From Bacillus sp. AZ43 (GTDB lineage Bacteria > Actinomycetota > Actinomycetes > Mycobacteriales > Geodermatophilaceae), in assembly GCA_004570425.1 (NCBI GenBank), contig SPQJ01000026.1, forward strand, positions 1 to 58,955: a DNA stretch of 58,955 nt. Reading direction: 5' to 3'. The notes beneath the pieces were generated by a model. The model ran no database searches, was not told the origin of the DNA, and saw only the letters and a program-made list of their open reading frames with translations. The translations under genes and the position numbers were made by a program. Position 1 is the first letter of the stretch, and the number at the start of each line of letters is the position of its first letter. Below, piece by piece: positions 46,886-55,037 of the stretch.

Positions 46886-47968
46886 TCAGGCCGGGATGGC
46901 GGGGCGGCCGTGCACCCGCTCGACCCACCGCTCGGGGGCGGTCAGCTCGTCGATGCGCGGCAGGTTCTCCGGTCCCTCCCAGACCCGGTTGAAACCCTCC
47001 ATGCCGACGAGCTCGACGACCCCGCCGACGAAGACCCGTCCCTCGGCGTACTGCTTCATCTTCTGCTCGAGCCCGAGCATGCGGCGCAGCACGCGGTCGA
47101 GCGGGCCGCGGCCCTTGCGGCGCTGCGCGAACCGCTTGCGGAGGGTCGTCACCGTCGGGACGACGTCGGGGCCGACGCCGTCCATCACGTACTCGGCGTG
47201 CCCCTCGACGAGGCTCATGACGGCGGTGACCCGGTCGAGGACGGCCCGCTGCTCGGGGTCGCGGACGAGGGCCATCAGGCCCTCCGAGTCGCCGTCCCCA
47301 CCGCGGACGGCGTCGCCGATGCTGCGCAGCACGTCCTGCAGGCGCTCGCGCAGCACGTCGGTCGAGAGGTCGCTGGCCTCGACGAAGCGGGCGATCTCCG
47401 CCTCGAGGTGGTCCTTGAGCCACGGGAAGGCGGTGAACTGCAGCTGGTGGGTGACCTCGTGCAGGCACACCCAGAGCCGGAAGTCGCCCGGGTCGACCCC
47501 CAGCTTGCGCTCGGTGGCGACGATGTTCGGGGCGACCAGCAGCAGCCGCCCACCGGTGCCGAAGACCTCGTACTGGCCCAGCACCCGCGAGGAGAGGAAC
47601 GCCAGGAGGCCGCCCGCCTGGATGCCGGTGGCCCGCGAGCCGATCGCGGTGGCGAGCACGCCCGGCCGCGTGTCCTGCTTGGCGGTGAGGGCCTCGACGA
47701 GCGGGTCGAGCAGGGCGGCCATGCCGCTGGCGTTGGCGTCGACCCACGCGGGGCGGTCGACGACGGCCACCTCGGGCACCGGTCCGCCGGCGACGGGCGT
47801 CAGCCCGGTCAGCCCCTCGACGTGGGCGACGGCGACGGCGGCCTTCTCGTGGAGGTCGCGGACGACCGCGGCGGCCTCCTCGCGGGTGGTGGCCGGGCCC
47901 GCGCCCATCAGCTTGCGGGCGGTGCGTCCGGCCAGAGCCCAGTCGACCAACGAGGAGGCGCTGCTCAT
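46886..47968 (-). CDS. Zinc-dependent metalloprotease-like protein (DUF2342)
   Basis: 360 residues of the DUF2342 family (some database entries call it F420-biosynthesis associated, without proof). The zinc site is H170-E-V-T-H174, and a downstream [10 protein letters not shown] supplies the third ligand region, as in minigluzincin-like peptidases. There is no signal peptide, so it is probably cytosolic. It always sits between dacB and tilS in actinobacteria (Rv3626c position). Function unknown. Confidence 0.82.
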   Translation of the reverse strand: MSSASSLVDWALAGRTARKLMGAGPATTREEAAAVVRDLHEKAAVAVAHVEGLTGLTPVAGGPVPEVAVVDRPAWVDANASGMAALLDPLVEALTAKQDTRPGVLATAIGSRATGIQAGGLLAFLSSRVLGQYEVFGTGGRLLLVAPNIVATERKLGVDPGDFRLWVCLHEVTHQLQFTAFPWLKDHLEAEIARFVEASDLSTDVLRERLQDVLRSIGDAVRGGDGDSEGLMALVRDPEQRAVLDRVTAVMSLVEGHAEYVMDGVGPDVVPTVTTLRKRFAQRRKGRGPLDRVLRRMLGLEQKMKQYAEGRVFVGGVVELVGMEGFNRVWEGPENLPRIDELTAPERWVERVHGRPAIPA

Positions 47969-48008
47969 CGCCTCACCGTACGCGGAGCGCGGGTCACCGC
48001 GCCTCGCG

Positions 48009-49427
48009 TCAACAGCCGCAGCGGGCCAGTTCGGCGGCGACGTCGTCCAGGGCTCCCTCGGCCGCGGCCTCGTTGCCCGACCCGTCGGCGATGACGGCGA
48101 AGGCCAGCAGTCTGCCGTCGGCGGTCACCACCGTGCCGGCGAGGGCGTGCACGCCGAGCAGCGTGCCGGTCTTGGCGCGGACTGTGCCCGGGGCTGCCCC
48201 GGCGTCGCCGCGGTCGAACAGCGTGCCGTCGTAGCCGGCGACCGGGAGCCCGGAGAGCAGGGCCGAGGCACCCTCCAGCGTGCCGTCGGCGGCCGCCGTC
48301 ACCACCTCGGTGAGCACGCCGGCGGGGATGCGGTCCTCGCGGGAGAGCCCGCTGCCGTCGGACAGGGCCACGCCGGTGACGTCGATGCCGGCGCCGCGCA
48401 GCGCGTCGACGACCGCCTGCCCCCCGCCGTCGAAGGTGGCGGGCTTGTCGGTGGCCAGCGCCACCTGACGGGCCAGGGCCTCGGCCAGCATGTTGTCCGA
48501 CAGCGACAGCGCCTGCTCGACCAGCCGGGCGATCGGCGCGGACTCCACGGTCGCGAGCGTCTTCGCGCCCGCGGGCGCCTCGCCGAGGACGACGGTGGCA
48601 CCGGGGGCGCCGAGGGCGTCGGCCAGGGCGGAGCCGGCGTCGATCCCCGGCTGGCCGCTGCGGGCCACCGAGCCGGGGCTCACCCGGGCCCCGTCCACGG
48701 CCGTCGCCGTCACCGGCGCGGCGTAGGTGGACGGCGCGTCGCCGGTGCCCCAGCCGGAGGCGGTCAGCGGGCCGCTGAACAGCGAGTTGTCGACGACGAT
48801 GCGGGTGACCGGCGCGCCGGCCGGCATGGCGGCCACGACCTGGGCGGCGAGGTCGGCGACGGTGGCCGCCCCGGGGTAGCTCTGCGACGGCGAGGTCCGC
48901 GACAGCGTCGGATCGCCGCCACCGACCAGCACGACCTCGCCGGGGGTGGCGCCCTGGACGACGGTGGTCGGGATCCGGTCGGCCGGATCGAGCGTGATCA
49001 GGGCGGCGGCGGCCGTGAGCAGCTTCGCCGTCGAGGCGGGGACGGCGGGGTCGTCGGCGTCCAGGCCGAGCAGGACGTCGCCGCTGGCGACGTCGACGAC
49101 CTCGGCCGAGACGCCGGTGCCGAGCCCGGCGGAGGCCAGCAGCGGGGTCAGCCGGCTGCCGAGGACGTCGGGATCGGGCGCCGGCGCGTCGCTGGACAGC
49201 GACGCGAGGACCGGTGAGGCCTCGCCGAGGTCGGGCAGCTCGGCGTCGGGGACGGCGACCGGCTCGGTCGGGTCGTCCGACCCGCCCCCGGTGAGCAGCA
49301 CGCCGACACCCACGCCGGCACCGATGAGGACCATGACGAGCCCGATGACGCCCATCGCGAGACGCCTGCGGAAGCGCCCGGTCTTCGCTGTGACGATCGT
49401 CGAACCACTCGACGCGATGGTGCCCAC
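48009..49427 (-). CDS. dacB: D-alanyl-D-alanine carboxypeptidase/endopeptidase (PBP4 type)
   Basis: 472 residues. One N-terminal membrane helix (about 25-46) anchors it. The penicillin-binding motifs are complete: SxxK at Ser132-Thr-Ala-Lys135, SxN in [11 protein letters not shown], and KTG in RAKTGTLLG. It trims pentapeptides or cuts 4-3 cross-links in peptidoglycan. The GTG at 49427 is used because it keeps a short cytoplasmic N-terminus; the exact start is uncertain. It is divergent from ppa over 57 bp and starts the dacB-DUF2342-tilS-hpt operon. Confidence 0.88.
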   Translation of the reverse strand: MGTIASSGSTIVTAKTGRFRRRLAMGVIGLVMVLIGAGVGVGVLLTGGGSDDPTEPVAVPDAELPDLGEASPVLASLSSDAPAPDPDVLGSRLTPLLASAGLGTGVSAEVVDVASGDVLLGLDADDPAVPASTAKLLTAAAALITLDPADRIPTTVVQGATPGEVVLVGGGDPTLSRTSPSQSYPGAATVADLAAQVVAAMPAGAPVTRIVVDNSLFSGPLTASGWGTGDAPSTYAAPVTATAVDGARVSPGSVARSGQPGIDAGSALADALGAPGATVVLGEAPAGAKTLATVESAPIARLVEQALSLSDNMLAEALARQVALATDKPATFDGGGQAVVDALRGAGIDVTGVALSDGSGLSREDRIPAGVLTEVVTAAADGTLEGASALLSGLPVAGYDGTLFDRGDAGAAPGTVRAKTGTLLGVHALAGTVVTADGRLLAFAVIADGSGNEAAAEGALDDVAAELARCGC

Positions 49428-49484
49428 CCCCCAAAAGGTGACCTCCGCGGAACACGCGGGGCCACCGTGCGCAAGACTAGGCGG

Positions 49485-49979
49485 GTGCAGTTCGACGTGA
49501 CGGTAGAAATCCCGAAGGGCCAGCGAAACAAGTACGAGCTGGACCATGCCACCGGACGCATCCGCCTGGACCGGATGCTGTTCACCTCCACCCGCTATCC
49601 GGCGGACTACGGCTACATCGAGAACACCCTGGGCCAGGACGGCGACCCGCTCGACGCCCTGGTGCTGCTCGAGGAGCCGACGTTCCCCGGGTGCCTGATC
49701 ACCTGCCGGGCCATCGGCATGTTCCGCATGACCGACGAGGCGGGCGGGGACGACAAGGTCCTCACCGTGCCGGCGACCGACCCGCGGATGTCGCACCTCA
49801 AGGACATCACCGACGTGTCGGAGTTCGACCGCCTGGAGATCCAGCACTTCTTCGAGACCTACAAGGACCTCGAGCCCGGCAAGTCCGTCGAGGGCGCCGA
49901 GTGGGTCGGTCGCGAAGAGGCCGAGAAGGAGATCCTGGCCTCGCTCGAGCGCGCCAAGAACGAGGCGCCCCACCACTGA
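49485..49979 (+). CDS. ppa: Inorganic pyrophosphatase (family I)
   Basis: 164 residues, the soluble Mg-dependent enzyme that pulls biosynthetic reactions forward. [39 protein letters not shown] and [13 protein letters not shown] carry the metal-binding acids. GTG at 49485 gives the family start [12 protein letters not shown] at 49467 with GCGGGG upstream would add six residues and cannot be excluded. A strong hairpin follows at 50016-50051. Confidence 0.93.
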   Translation: MQFDVTVEIPKGQRNKYELDHATGRIRLDRMLFTSTRYPADYGYIENTLGQDGDPLDALVLLEEPTFPGCLITCRAIGMFRMTDEAGGDDKVLTVPATDPRMSHLKDITDVSEFDRLEIQHFFETYKDLEPGKSVEGAEWVGREEAEKEILASLERAKNEAPHH

Positions 49980-50015
49980 CCCCCGTCCCCGGCCCTTCGG
50001 GTCCCCGAGCGCACC

Positions 50016-50051
50016 GACGGCGGCTCACCTCGTCCGAGGTGGGCCGCCGTC
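50016..50051 (+). terminator. Terminator of ppa
   Basis: A 16-pair stem (one G-T pair) with a GTCC loop, 37 nt after the stop. No T-run follows. It also shields the tRNA-Thr gene beyond. Confidence 0.75.
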
Positions 50052-50118
50052 AGCGTTCCGGGCCGGGAACGACTCAGCGGGCCCGTCCTGGTGGACGAAC
50101 CCGCTGGGAGTGGAGGAG

Positions 50119-50191
50119 AGCCGCCTGTCGGAATCGAACCGACGACCTTCTCATTACGAGTGAGATGCTCTACCGACTGAGCTAAGGCGGC
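50119..50191 (-). tRNA. tRNA-Thr (anticodon CGU)
   Basis: On the minus strand: acceptor GCCGCCT with AGGCGGC, D-arm AGCTCAGTCGGTAGAGC, anticodon loop CTCGTAA with CGT (reads ACG, threonine), T-arm GGTTCGATTCC. 73 nt with the discriminator, no encoded CCA. It lies downstream of holB on the same strand, 55 bp away. Confidence 0.95.
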
Positions 50192-50246
50192 GGACTGCCC
50201 GAACAGCCTACGACACGGACGCGGCCGCCCCGCGCAGGGTCCTGGT

Positions 50247-51404
50247 TCACGCGGGCAGTCGGAGCGCCACGGTCAGCGCCTCCAGCGCGATCCGCGGCTT
50301 CACGTTCTGCTCCAGCGCGAGCCGGCACTCGAGGACGGCGTCGATGCGGCGCAGCGCCCCCTCCGCGCCGATCCGGCGGGCCAGCTCGGCGGCGTCGGCC
50401 CTCCGGTCCGGGTGCAGCAGCTGCGGCGGGTCCTCGGCGGTGGCGTCGAGGACGAGCGCGTCGCGGTACAGGCCGGCGAGGTCGACCAGCGCGCGGTCGA
50501 GCGAGTCGCGGCCCAGCCGGGTGGCCCGCGACTTCTGCCGCTTCTCCAGCTCCTTGAGCTGACCGGCGCCCCGGCTCGCGGCGGCGACGCCCGGCCCGCG
50601 GGCACCCACGCCGAGGCTCGCCTTCACCGCCTCGGTCTCGGCGCTGTCGAGCGCGGCCGACGCCTCGTCCGCCTCCTCCTGCGCGGCACCGACCAGGTCG
50701 TCGGCGGCGTCCAGGCAGGCGGCGAGGGAGACGAGCTTGAGCGGGACGTCGAGGACGGCCTTGCGGGCCATCCGGGCGGCCTCGTCACGGGCCAGCCGGC
50801 GGGCGCGGCCCACGTGGCCGGCGGCGGCCGCCGCGGACCAGGCCGCCAGCGCCGGGTCGACGCCGTCCCGACGGACGAGCACCTCGGCGACCGCGTCGAC
50901 CGGCGGCGTCCGCAGGCCGACGACGCGGCAGCGGGACCGGATGGTCACCGGCACGTCGTCGGGGTGCAGGCTCGGCGCGCAGAGCAGGAAGACCGTCCGG
51001 GCCGGCGGCTCCTCGAGCATCTTGAGCACGGTGTTGGACGCCTGCTCGGTCATCCGGTCGGCGTCCTCGACGAGCACCACCTGCCACCGGCCCTGGGACG
51101 GCGCCCGGCCGGCGATGCGGACGATCTCGCGCACCTCGGCCACGCCGATCGACAGGCCCTCGGGGACGACGGTCTGCACGTCGGCGTGGGTGCCGGCCAG
51201 CACCGTGCGGCAGCTGTGGCAGGTGCCGTCGCCGCCGTCCGGGCACTGGAGCGCGGCCGCGAACGCGCGGGCGGCCACCGACCGTCCCGACCCCGGAGGG
51301 CCGGTGAACAGCCAGGCGTGCGTCATGGCGGCGGGGTCGGCCACCGCGGCCCGGAGCTCGGCGACCACCGCCTCCTGGCCGATGACCTGGGACCAGACGC
51401 TCAC
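50247..51404 (-). CDS. holB: DNA polymerase III delta-prime subunit
   Basis: 385 residues of the clamp-loader family. The ATP loop is GPPGSGRS, with Arg in place of the usual Lys, fitting the non-hydrolysing delta-prime. The zinc module has CPDGGDGTCHSCRTV, and VVLVEDADRMTEQASNTVLK and SRCRVV are typical. Later parts are helical and Lys/Arg-rich. GTG at 51404 overlaps the end of the MFS-tmk gene (GTGA). It helps load the sliding clamp. Confidence 0.9.
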   Translation of the reverse strand: MSVWSQVIGQEAVVAELRAAVADPAAMTHAWLFTGPPGSGRSVAARAFAAALQCPDGGDGTCHSCRTVLAGTHADVQTVVPEGLSIGVAEVREIVRIAGRAPSQGRWQVVLVEDADRMTEQASNTVLKMLEEPPARTVFLLCAPSLHPDDVPVTIRSRCRVVGLRTPPVDAVAEVLVRRDGVDPALAAWSAAAAAGHVGRARRLARDEAARMARKAVLDVPLKLVSLAACLDAADDLVGAAQEEADEASAALDSAETEAVKASLGVGARGPGVAAASRGAGQLKELEKRQKSRATRLGRDSLDRALVDLAGLYRDALVLDATAEDPPQLLHPDRRADAAELARRIGAEGALRRIDAVLECRLALEQNVKPRIALEALTVALRLPA

Positions 51405-53689
51405 GGGTGCAGCTGCGGGGTCGCGCCCGTCTGGGCGTGCGGGCGGTGCGGCCCCGCGTCCGCGGGGTCCTCGCGCGGGACCGGCGTGCCGTTCGCCGGC
51501 GACGCCTGCGCACCGGTCTGGGCGAGCTGCTGCAGCGGGAGCCCGGAGAGCAGCTGGGCCACCCGGACCCGGATCTCGGCGGCGATCTCGTCGGGCGAGC
51601 GCCGGGCGTCGATGACGAGGTAGCGGTCGGGGTCGGCCTCGGCGAGCGCCAGGAACGTCTTGCGGACCCGCTGGTGGAAGTCGAGCGACTCCGACTCCAG
51701 CCGGTCGGCCACGGCCCGCCCCCGCGCGCGGGCCAGACCCACCTCGGGCGGCAGGTCGAGCAGGATCGTGAGGTCGGGCTCGAGGTCCTGGGTGGCCCAG
51801 CGGGACAGCATCCGGACGTCGTCGAGCGGGATGGTGCGCCCTGCGCCCTGGTAGGCCAGCGAGCTGTCGACGAACCGGTCGGTGATCACCACCTCGCCGG
51901 CGTCGAGCGCCGGGCGCAGCACGTCGTGCACGTGCTGCGCGCGGTCGGCGGCGTAGAGCAGCGCCTCCGAGCGCGGGGAGATGCCTACCTGCGCGCGGTC
52001 GAGGACGATCGCCCTGATCCCCGCACCGGACGGGGTCGCGCCGGGCTCGAACGTGGCGCGGGCGACCAGGCCCTCGTTGGTGAGCCACTCCTGCAGGCGA
52101 CGGACCTGGGTGGACTTCCCGGCGCCCTCACCGCCCTCGAAGGCGATGAACACCCCGCCACCGGCGAGCCGCCGGCGGGCGGTGGTGTCGCGCCGCAGCG
52201 CGGTGACCACGTCGGCCAGGAGCGGGACCGGGCGGCCGTCGTCCATCTGCCGGTAGGCCAGCACACCGACGCCCAGCGCCAGGAGCCCGGCGACGAACAG
52301 CATGATCCGCTCGCCGGTGACCGGGACGGCCAGCACACCGAGGTCGAGCTCGTGCTCCCCGATGAGCCCGACCCCGAAGGGCACGACCGCCAGGGACAGG
52401 ATCAGCGCCGCCCGCACCAGCGACTGCACGATCGCGAAGGTGCGGCCGCGGATCTCGTCCTCGACCTCGGTGCCGAGCAGCGTGAAGCCGGCCAGGTAGG
52501 CGATGCCGGCGAAGAAGCCCATGAGGACCACGAGCAGCAGCGCGATCCACAGCGTGAACGTCCACGACATCAGCAGGACCATGATCCCGGCGCCCACGAT
52601 CGCGATGCCGAAGATGCGCTCGCGGGCGAGGTCGCGGGCGACGCTCGGCCCGACGGCGATGCCGAGGCCGAGGCCGACGAACACCGCGCCGAAGAGCAGG
52701 CCGAACGCGGCCTCCCCGCCCCCCAGCGCGTTGGCGAAGGCCTGCCCGGTCGCGATGATCACGCCCGCGGCGGCCATGGCACCGGTGATGCCGACGACGA
52801 GACCCCGGACCAGCGGCGTGTGGCCGGCGAAGGAGAAGCCGTGCACCAGCGACCCGAGGAAGGAGTCCTTCGGGCCGGTCGCACCCGCCGCGCGCTTGCC
52901 GCTGATCGAGGGCAGGTTCCAGATCACCACCGCGGCGACCAGGAAGGTGAGCGCGTTCAGGAACAGCGCCAGATCGACCTCGTCGAACCCGGGCAGCAGC
53001 TCCGAGACGTTGCCGCCGATCGTGGTCAGCAGTGCGAACACGATCGCCGCGAGGACGGGCGTGAACCCGTACGTGGTGACCAGGGAGAGCTGGTTGGCCG
53101 GCTCGAGCTGGTCCTTGCGCAGCATGTTCGGGACGGCGGCGTCCTTCGCCGGGATCCAGAACAGGCTGAACGCCTCGATCAGGAACTGCGCGACGAACAG
53201 CCAGATCAGCTCGTCGACGATCGGGATGGACGCGAAGAGCCCGAACCGGATGATGTCGGTGATCACCATCGTCTTGCGCCGGTCGAACCGGTCGGCGAAG
53301 GCGCCGGCCACGGGGCCGAGCAGGATCGCCGGGGCCAACCGGAACAGCAGGACACCGCCGAAGGCGAAGTTCGCGGCCATGTAGCTGTCGAACTGGGCGT
53401 AGGCGGTGGCGCTGATCGCCAGCAGGCCCAGCCAGTCGCCGAAGCTGGACAGCGTCATCGACAGCCACAGCTTGCGGAAGTCCTTCACCCGCAGCACGGC
53501 CCGCAGCTTCGCCCCGAGGCCCACGGCGTCGTGGTGCGCCCCCGCGTCGGCGCCGCTCTGGTCCACCGGCGCGGGCGTCCCCACGACCGCGGGGCCCTGC
53601 TCGGGCGGCGGCACCGGGGACGTCGGGTCGGACGGAATCGGAACTCCCGGGGTCGGAGGTGAGGCGCGGGCGGCCTCGGGCAGCCTCAC
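51401..53689 (-). CDS. tmk: MFS transporter fused to thymidylate kinase
   Basis: 762 residues. After a Pro-rich tail (1-50), about twelve membrane helices (about 65-490) of the major facilitator fold follow, with the loop GAFADRFDRRKTMVITD. A cytoplasmic thymidylate kinase comes next (about 510-720): P-loop AFEGGEGAGKSTQ, DRFVDSSLAYQG and LDLPPEVGLARARGR. The tail is Pro-rich. Tmk makes dTDP and is essential; no other tmk is seen in the window. The fusion is known in several actinobacteria. What the MFS half moves is unknown. GTG at 53689 lacks a ribosome site, so the start may lie a little downstream. Confidence 0.88.
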   Translation of the reverse strand: MRLPEAARASPPTPGVPIPSDPTSPVPPPEQGPAVVGTPAPVDQSGADAGAHHDAVGLGAKLRAVLRVKDFRKLWLSMTLSSFGDWLGLLAISATAYAQFDSYMAANFAFGGVLLFRLAPAILLGPVAGAFADRFDRRKTMVITDIIRFGLFASIPIVDELIWLFVAQFLIEAFSLFWIPAKDAAVPNMLRKDQLEPANQLSLVTTYGFTPVLAAIVFALLTTIGGNVSELLPGFDEVDLALFLNALTFLVAAVVIWNLPSISGKRAAGATGPKDSFLGSLVHGFSFAGHTPLVRGLVVGITGAMAAAGVIIATGQAFANALGGGEAAFGLLFGAVFVGLGLGIAVGPSVARDLARERIFGIAIVGAGIMVLLMSWTFTLWIALLLVVLMGFFAGIAYLAGFTLLGTEVEDEIRGRTFAIVQSLVRAALILSLAVVPFGVGLIGEHELDLGVLAVPVTGERIMLFVAGLLALGVGVLAYRQMDDGRPVPLLADVVTALRRDTTARRRLAGGGVFIAFEGGEGAGKSTQVRRLQEWLTNEGLVARATFEPGATPSGAGIRAIVLDRAQVGISPRSEALLYAADRAQHVHDVLRPALDAGEVVITDRFVDSSLAYQGAGRTIPLDDVRMLSRWATQDLEPDLTILLDLPPEVGLARARGRAVADRLESESLDFHQRVRKTFLALAEADPDRYLVIDARRSPDEIAAEIRVRVAQLLSGLPLQQLAQTGAQASPANGTPVPREDPADAGPHRPHAQTGATPQLHP

Positions 53690-53781
53690 GGTACCGGTGC
53701 GGAGGGACGATTTCGGCCCTCCCGTGCCCGGACGGGGGAACCGATCGCGCCGTCCTCCCGGGAAGGTGTCGAGCGGATGAC

Positions 53782-53787
53782 TAGGGT
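53782..53787 (+). promoter_or_regulatory. Leaderless -10 box (TAGGGT) of the methyltransferase gene
   Basis: TAGGGT lies eight nt before the GTG at 53796. Confidence 0.5.
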
Positions 53788-53795
53788 CGGAACCG

Positions 53796-54632
53796 GTGGA
53801 GGACCCTGGGCGGACGGCGGCCGACGCCGGTGCGCGGAGCGTCTCCCGGGCCGGCGCCTGGGACGTGTCCGGCTACCTCGCCTTCGCCGGCGAGCGCGCC
53901 CGGCCGTTCGCCGACCTGGTGGCCCGGATCGGCGGGCCGCCCCCCGCGTCGGTGGTCGATCTCGGCTGCGGCCAGGGCGGCCCGGCCGCGTCCCTCGCCC
54001 GCCGCTGGCCGGAGGCGCTCGTCGTCGGCGTCGACTCCTCCCCGGAGATGCTGGCCGCCGCGGCGGCGCACGCCGTGCCCGGCCGGCTCGAGTTCGTCGA
54101 CGGCGACGTCCGGGACTGGTCCCCCGCCGGCCCGGTCGACGTCGTCGTCAGCAACGCCGTCCTGCACTGGGTGCCCGGGCACGACCGGCTGCTCGCCCGG
54201 TGGGCCGGGTGGCTGCGCCCGGGCGGTCGGCTGGCCGTGCAGGTGCCGGGCAACTTCCGCGCGCCCACGCACACGGTGCTGGCCGGCCTGTGCCGGTCCC
54301 CCGCGTGGGCCGACCGTCTGGCGGCCGCCGCCCCCGTGCCGGACGCCGTCCTGGAACCGGCCGGGTACTTCGACGTCCTGAGCGCGGCCGGTCTGTCGGC
54401 GGACGTCTGGGAGACGACCTACCTGCACGTGCTCACCGGCGACGACCCGGTGCTGGCGTGGGTGCGCAGCACCGTCCTGCGGCCCGTCCTGGCCCTGCTC
54501 CCGGACGACGACGCCGAGGCGTTCACCGCCGAGTACGCCGCCGGGCTGCGGGCCGCCTATCCGCGCCGCGCCGACGGGACCACCCTGCTCCACTTCCGCC
54601 GGGTCTTCGCCGTCGCCACCCGCCCGTCCTGA
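53796..54632 (+). CDS. tam: SAM-dependent methyltransferase, probable trans-aconitate 2-methyltransferase
   Basis: 278 residues. SAM-binding motif I is VVDLGCGQGG (about 53-62), acidic loop VVGVDSSPEML and NAVLHWVPGHDRLLARW follow. The tail with RPVLALLPDDDAEAFTAEYA is typical of Tam, which methylates trans-aconitate formed spontaneously in the citric acid cycle. Assignment rests on similarity to the family rather than catalytic residues. GTG at 53796 fits the leaderless box. It is divergent from the MFS-tmk gene and is followed by a VOC protein 16 bp away. Confidence 0.8.
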   Translation: MEDPGRTAADAGARSVSRAGAWDVSGYLAFAGERARPFADLVARIGGPPPASVVDLGCGQGGPAASLARRWPEALVVGVDSSPEMLAAAAAHAVPGRLEFVDGDVRDWSPAGPVDVVVSNAVLHWVPGHDRLLARWAGWLRPGGRLAVQVPGNFRAPTHTVLAGLCRSPAWADRLAAAAPVPDAVLEPAGYFDVLSAAGLSADVWETTYLHVLTGDDPVLAWVRSTVLRPVLALLPDDDAEAFTAEYAAGLRAAYPRRADGTTLLHFRRVFAVATRPS

Positions 54633-54636
54633 CCCG

Positions 54637-54642
54637 AGGAGG
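54637..54642 (+). promoter_or_regulatory. Ribosome-binding site that decides a TTG start
   Basis: AGGAGG, six nt before TTG at 54649. It supports TTG as the start of the VOC gene; no ATG or GTG nearby keeps the family N-terminus. Confidence 0.7.
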
Positions 54643-54648
54643 TCCGCG

Positions 54649-55017
54649 TTGCTCACCGGTCTGCACCACGTCCAGGTCGCGTGCCCGGCCGGCAGCGAGG
54701 ACTCGCTGCGTGCCTTCTACGGCGGGGTGCTCGGCATGACCGAGGTGGAGAAGCCGCCGGTGCTCGCCGCGCGCGGCGGGGTCTGGTTCCGGTCGGGCAC
54801 AGCGGAGATCCACTGCGGCGTCGAGACGGATTTCCGCCCGGCCCGCAAGGCCCACCCCGGGCTGCTCACCGGCGACCTCGACGGGCTGGCGGCCGCGTGC
54901 GAAGCGGCGGGGCACCCGGTGGAGTGGGACCCGCACTTCCCCGGGCACCGCCGGCTCTACGTGGCCGACCCGGTGGGGAACCGGCTGGAGCTGCTGGAGC
55001 CGCTCAGCGGGGGGTGA
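54649..55017 (+). CDS. VOC (glyoxalase/bleomycin resistance) family protein
   Basis: 122 residues, one VOC domain with two beta-alpha-beta-beta-beta modules. LTGLHHVQVACPAGSEDSLR opens the first and HRRLYVADPVGNRLELLEPL closes the second. Metal ligands expected at the His of HHVQ and Glu of ELLEP are present. The substrate is unknown. The start is a TTG with AGGAGG in front. It follows the methyltransferase in a likely two-gene operon and converges on topA, 20 bp away. Confidence 0.85.
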   Translation: MLTGLHHVQVACPAGSEDSLRAFYGGVLGMTEVEKPPVLAARGGVWFRSGTAEIHCGVETDFRPARKAHPGLLTGDLDGLAAACEAAGHPVEWDPHFPGHRRLYVADPVGNRLELLEPLSGG

Positions 55018-55037
55018 GCCGGTCGGCGTCGGGGTCC

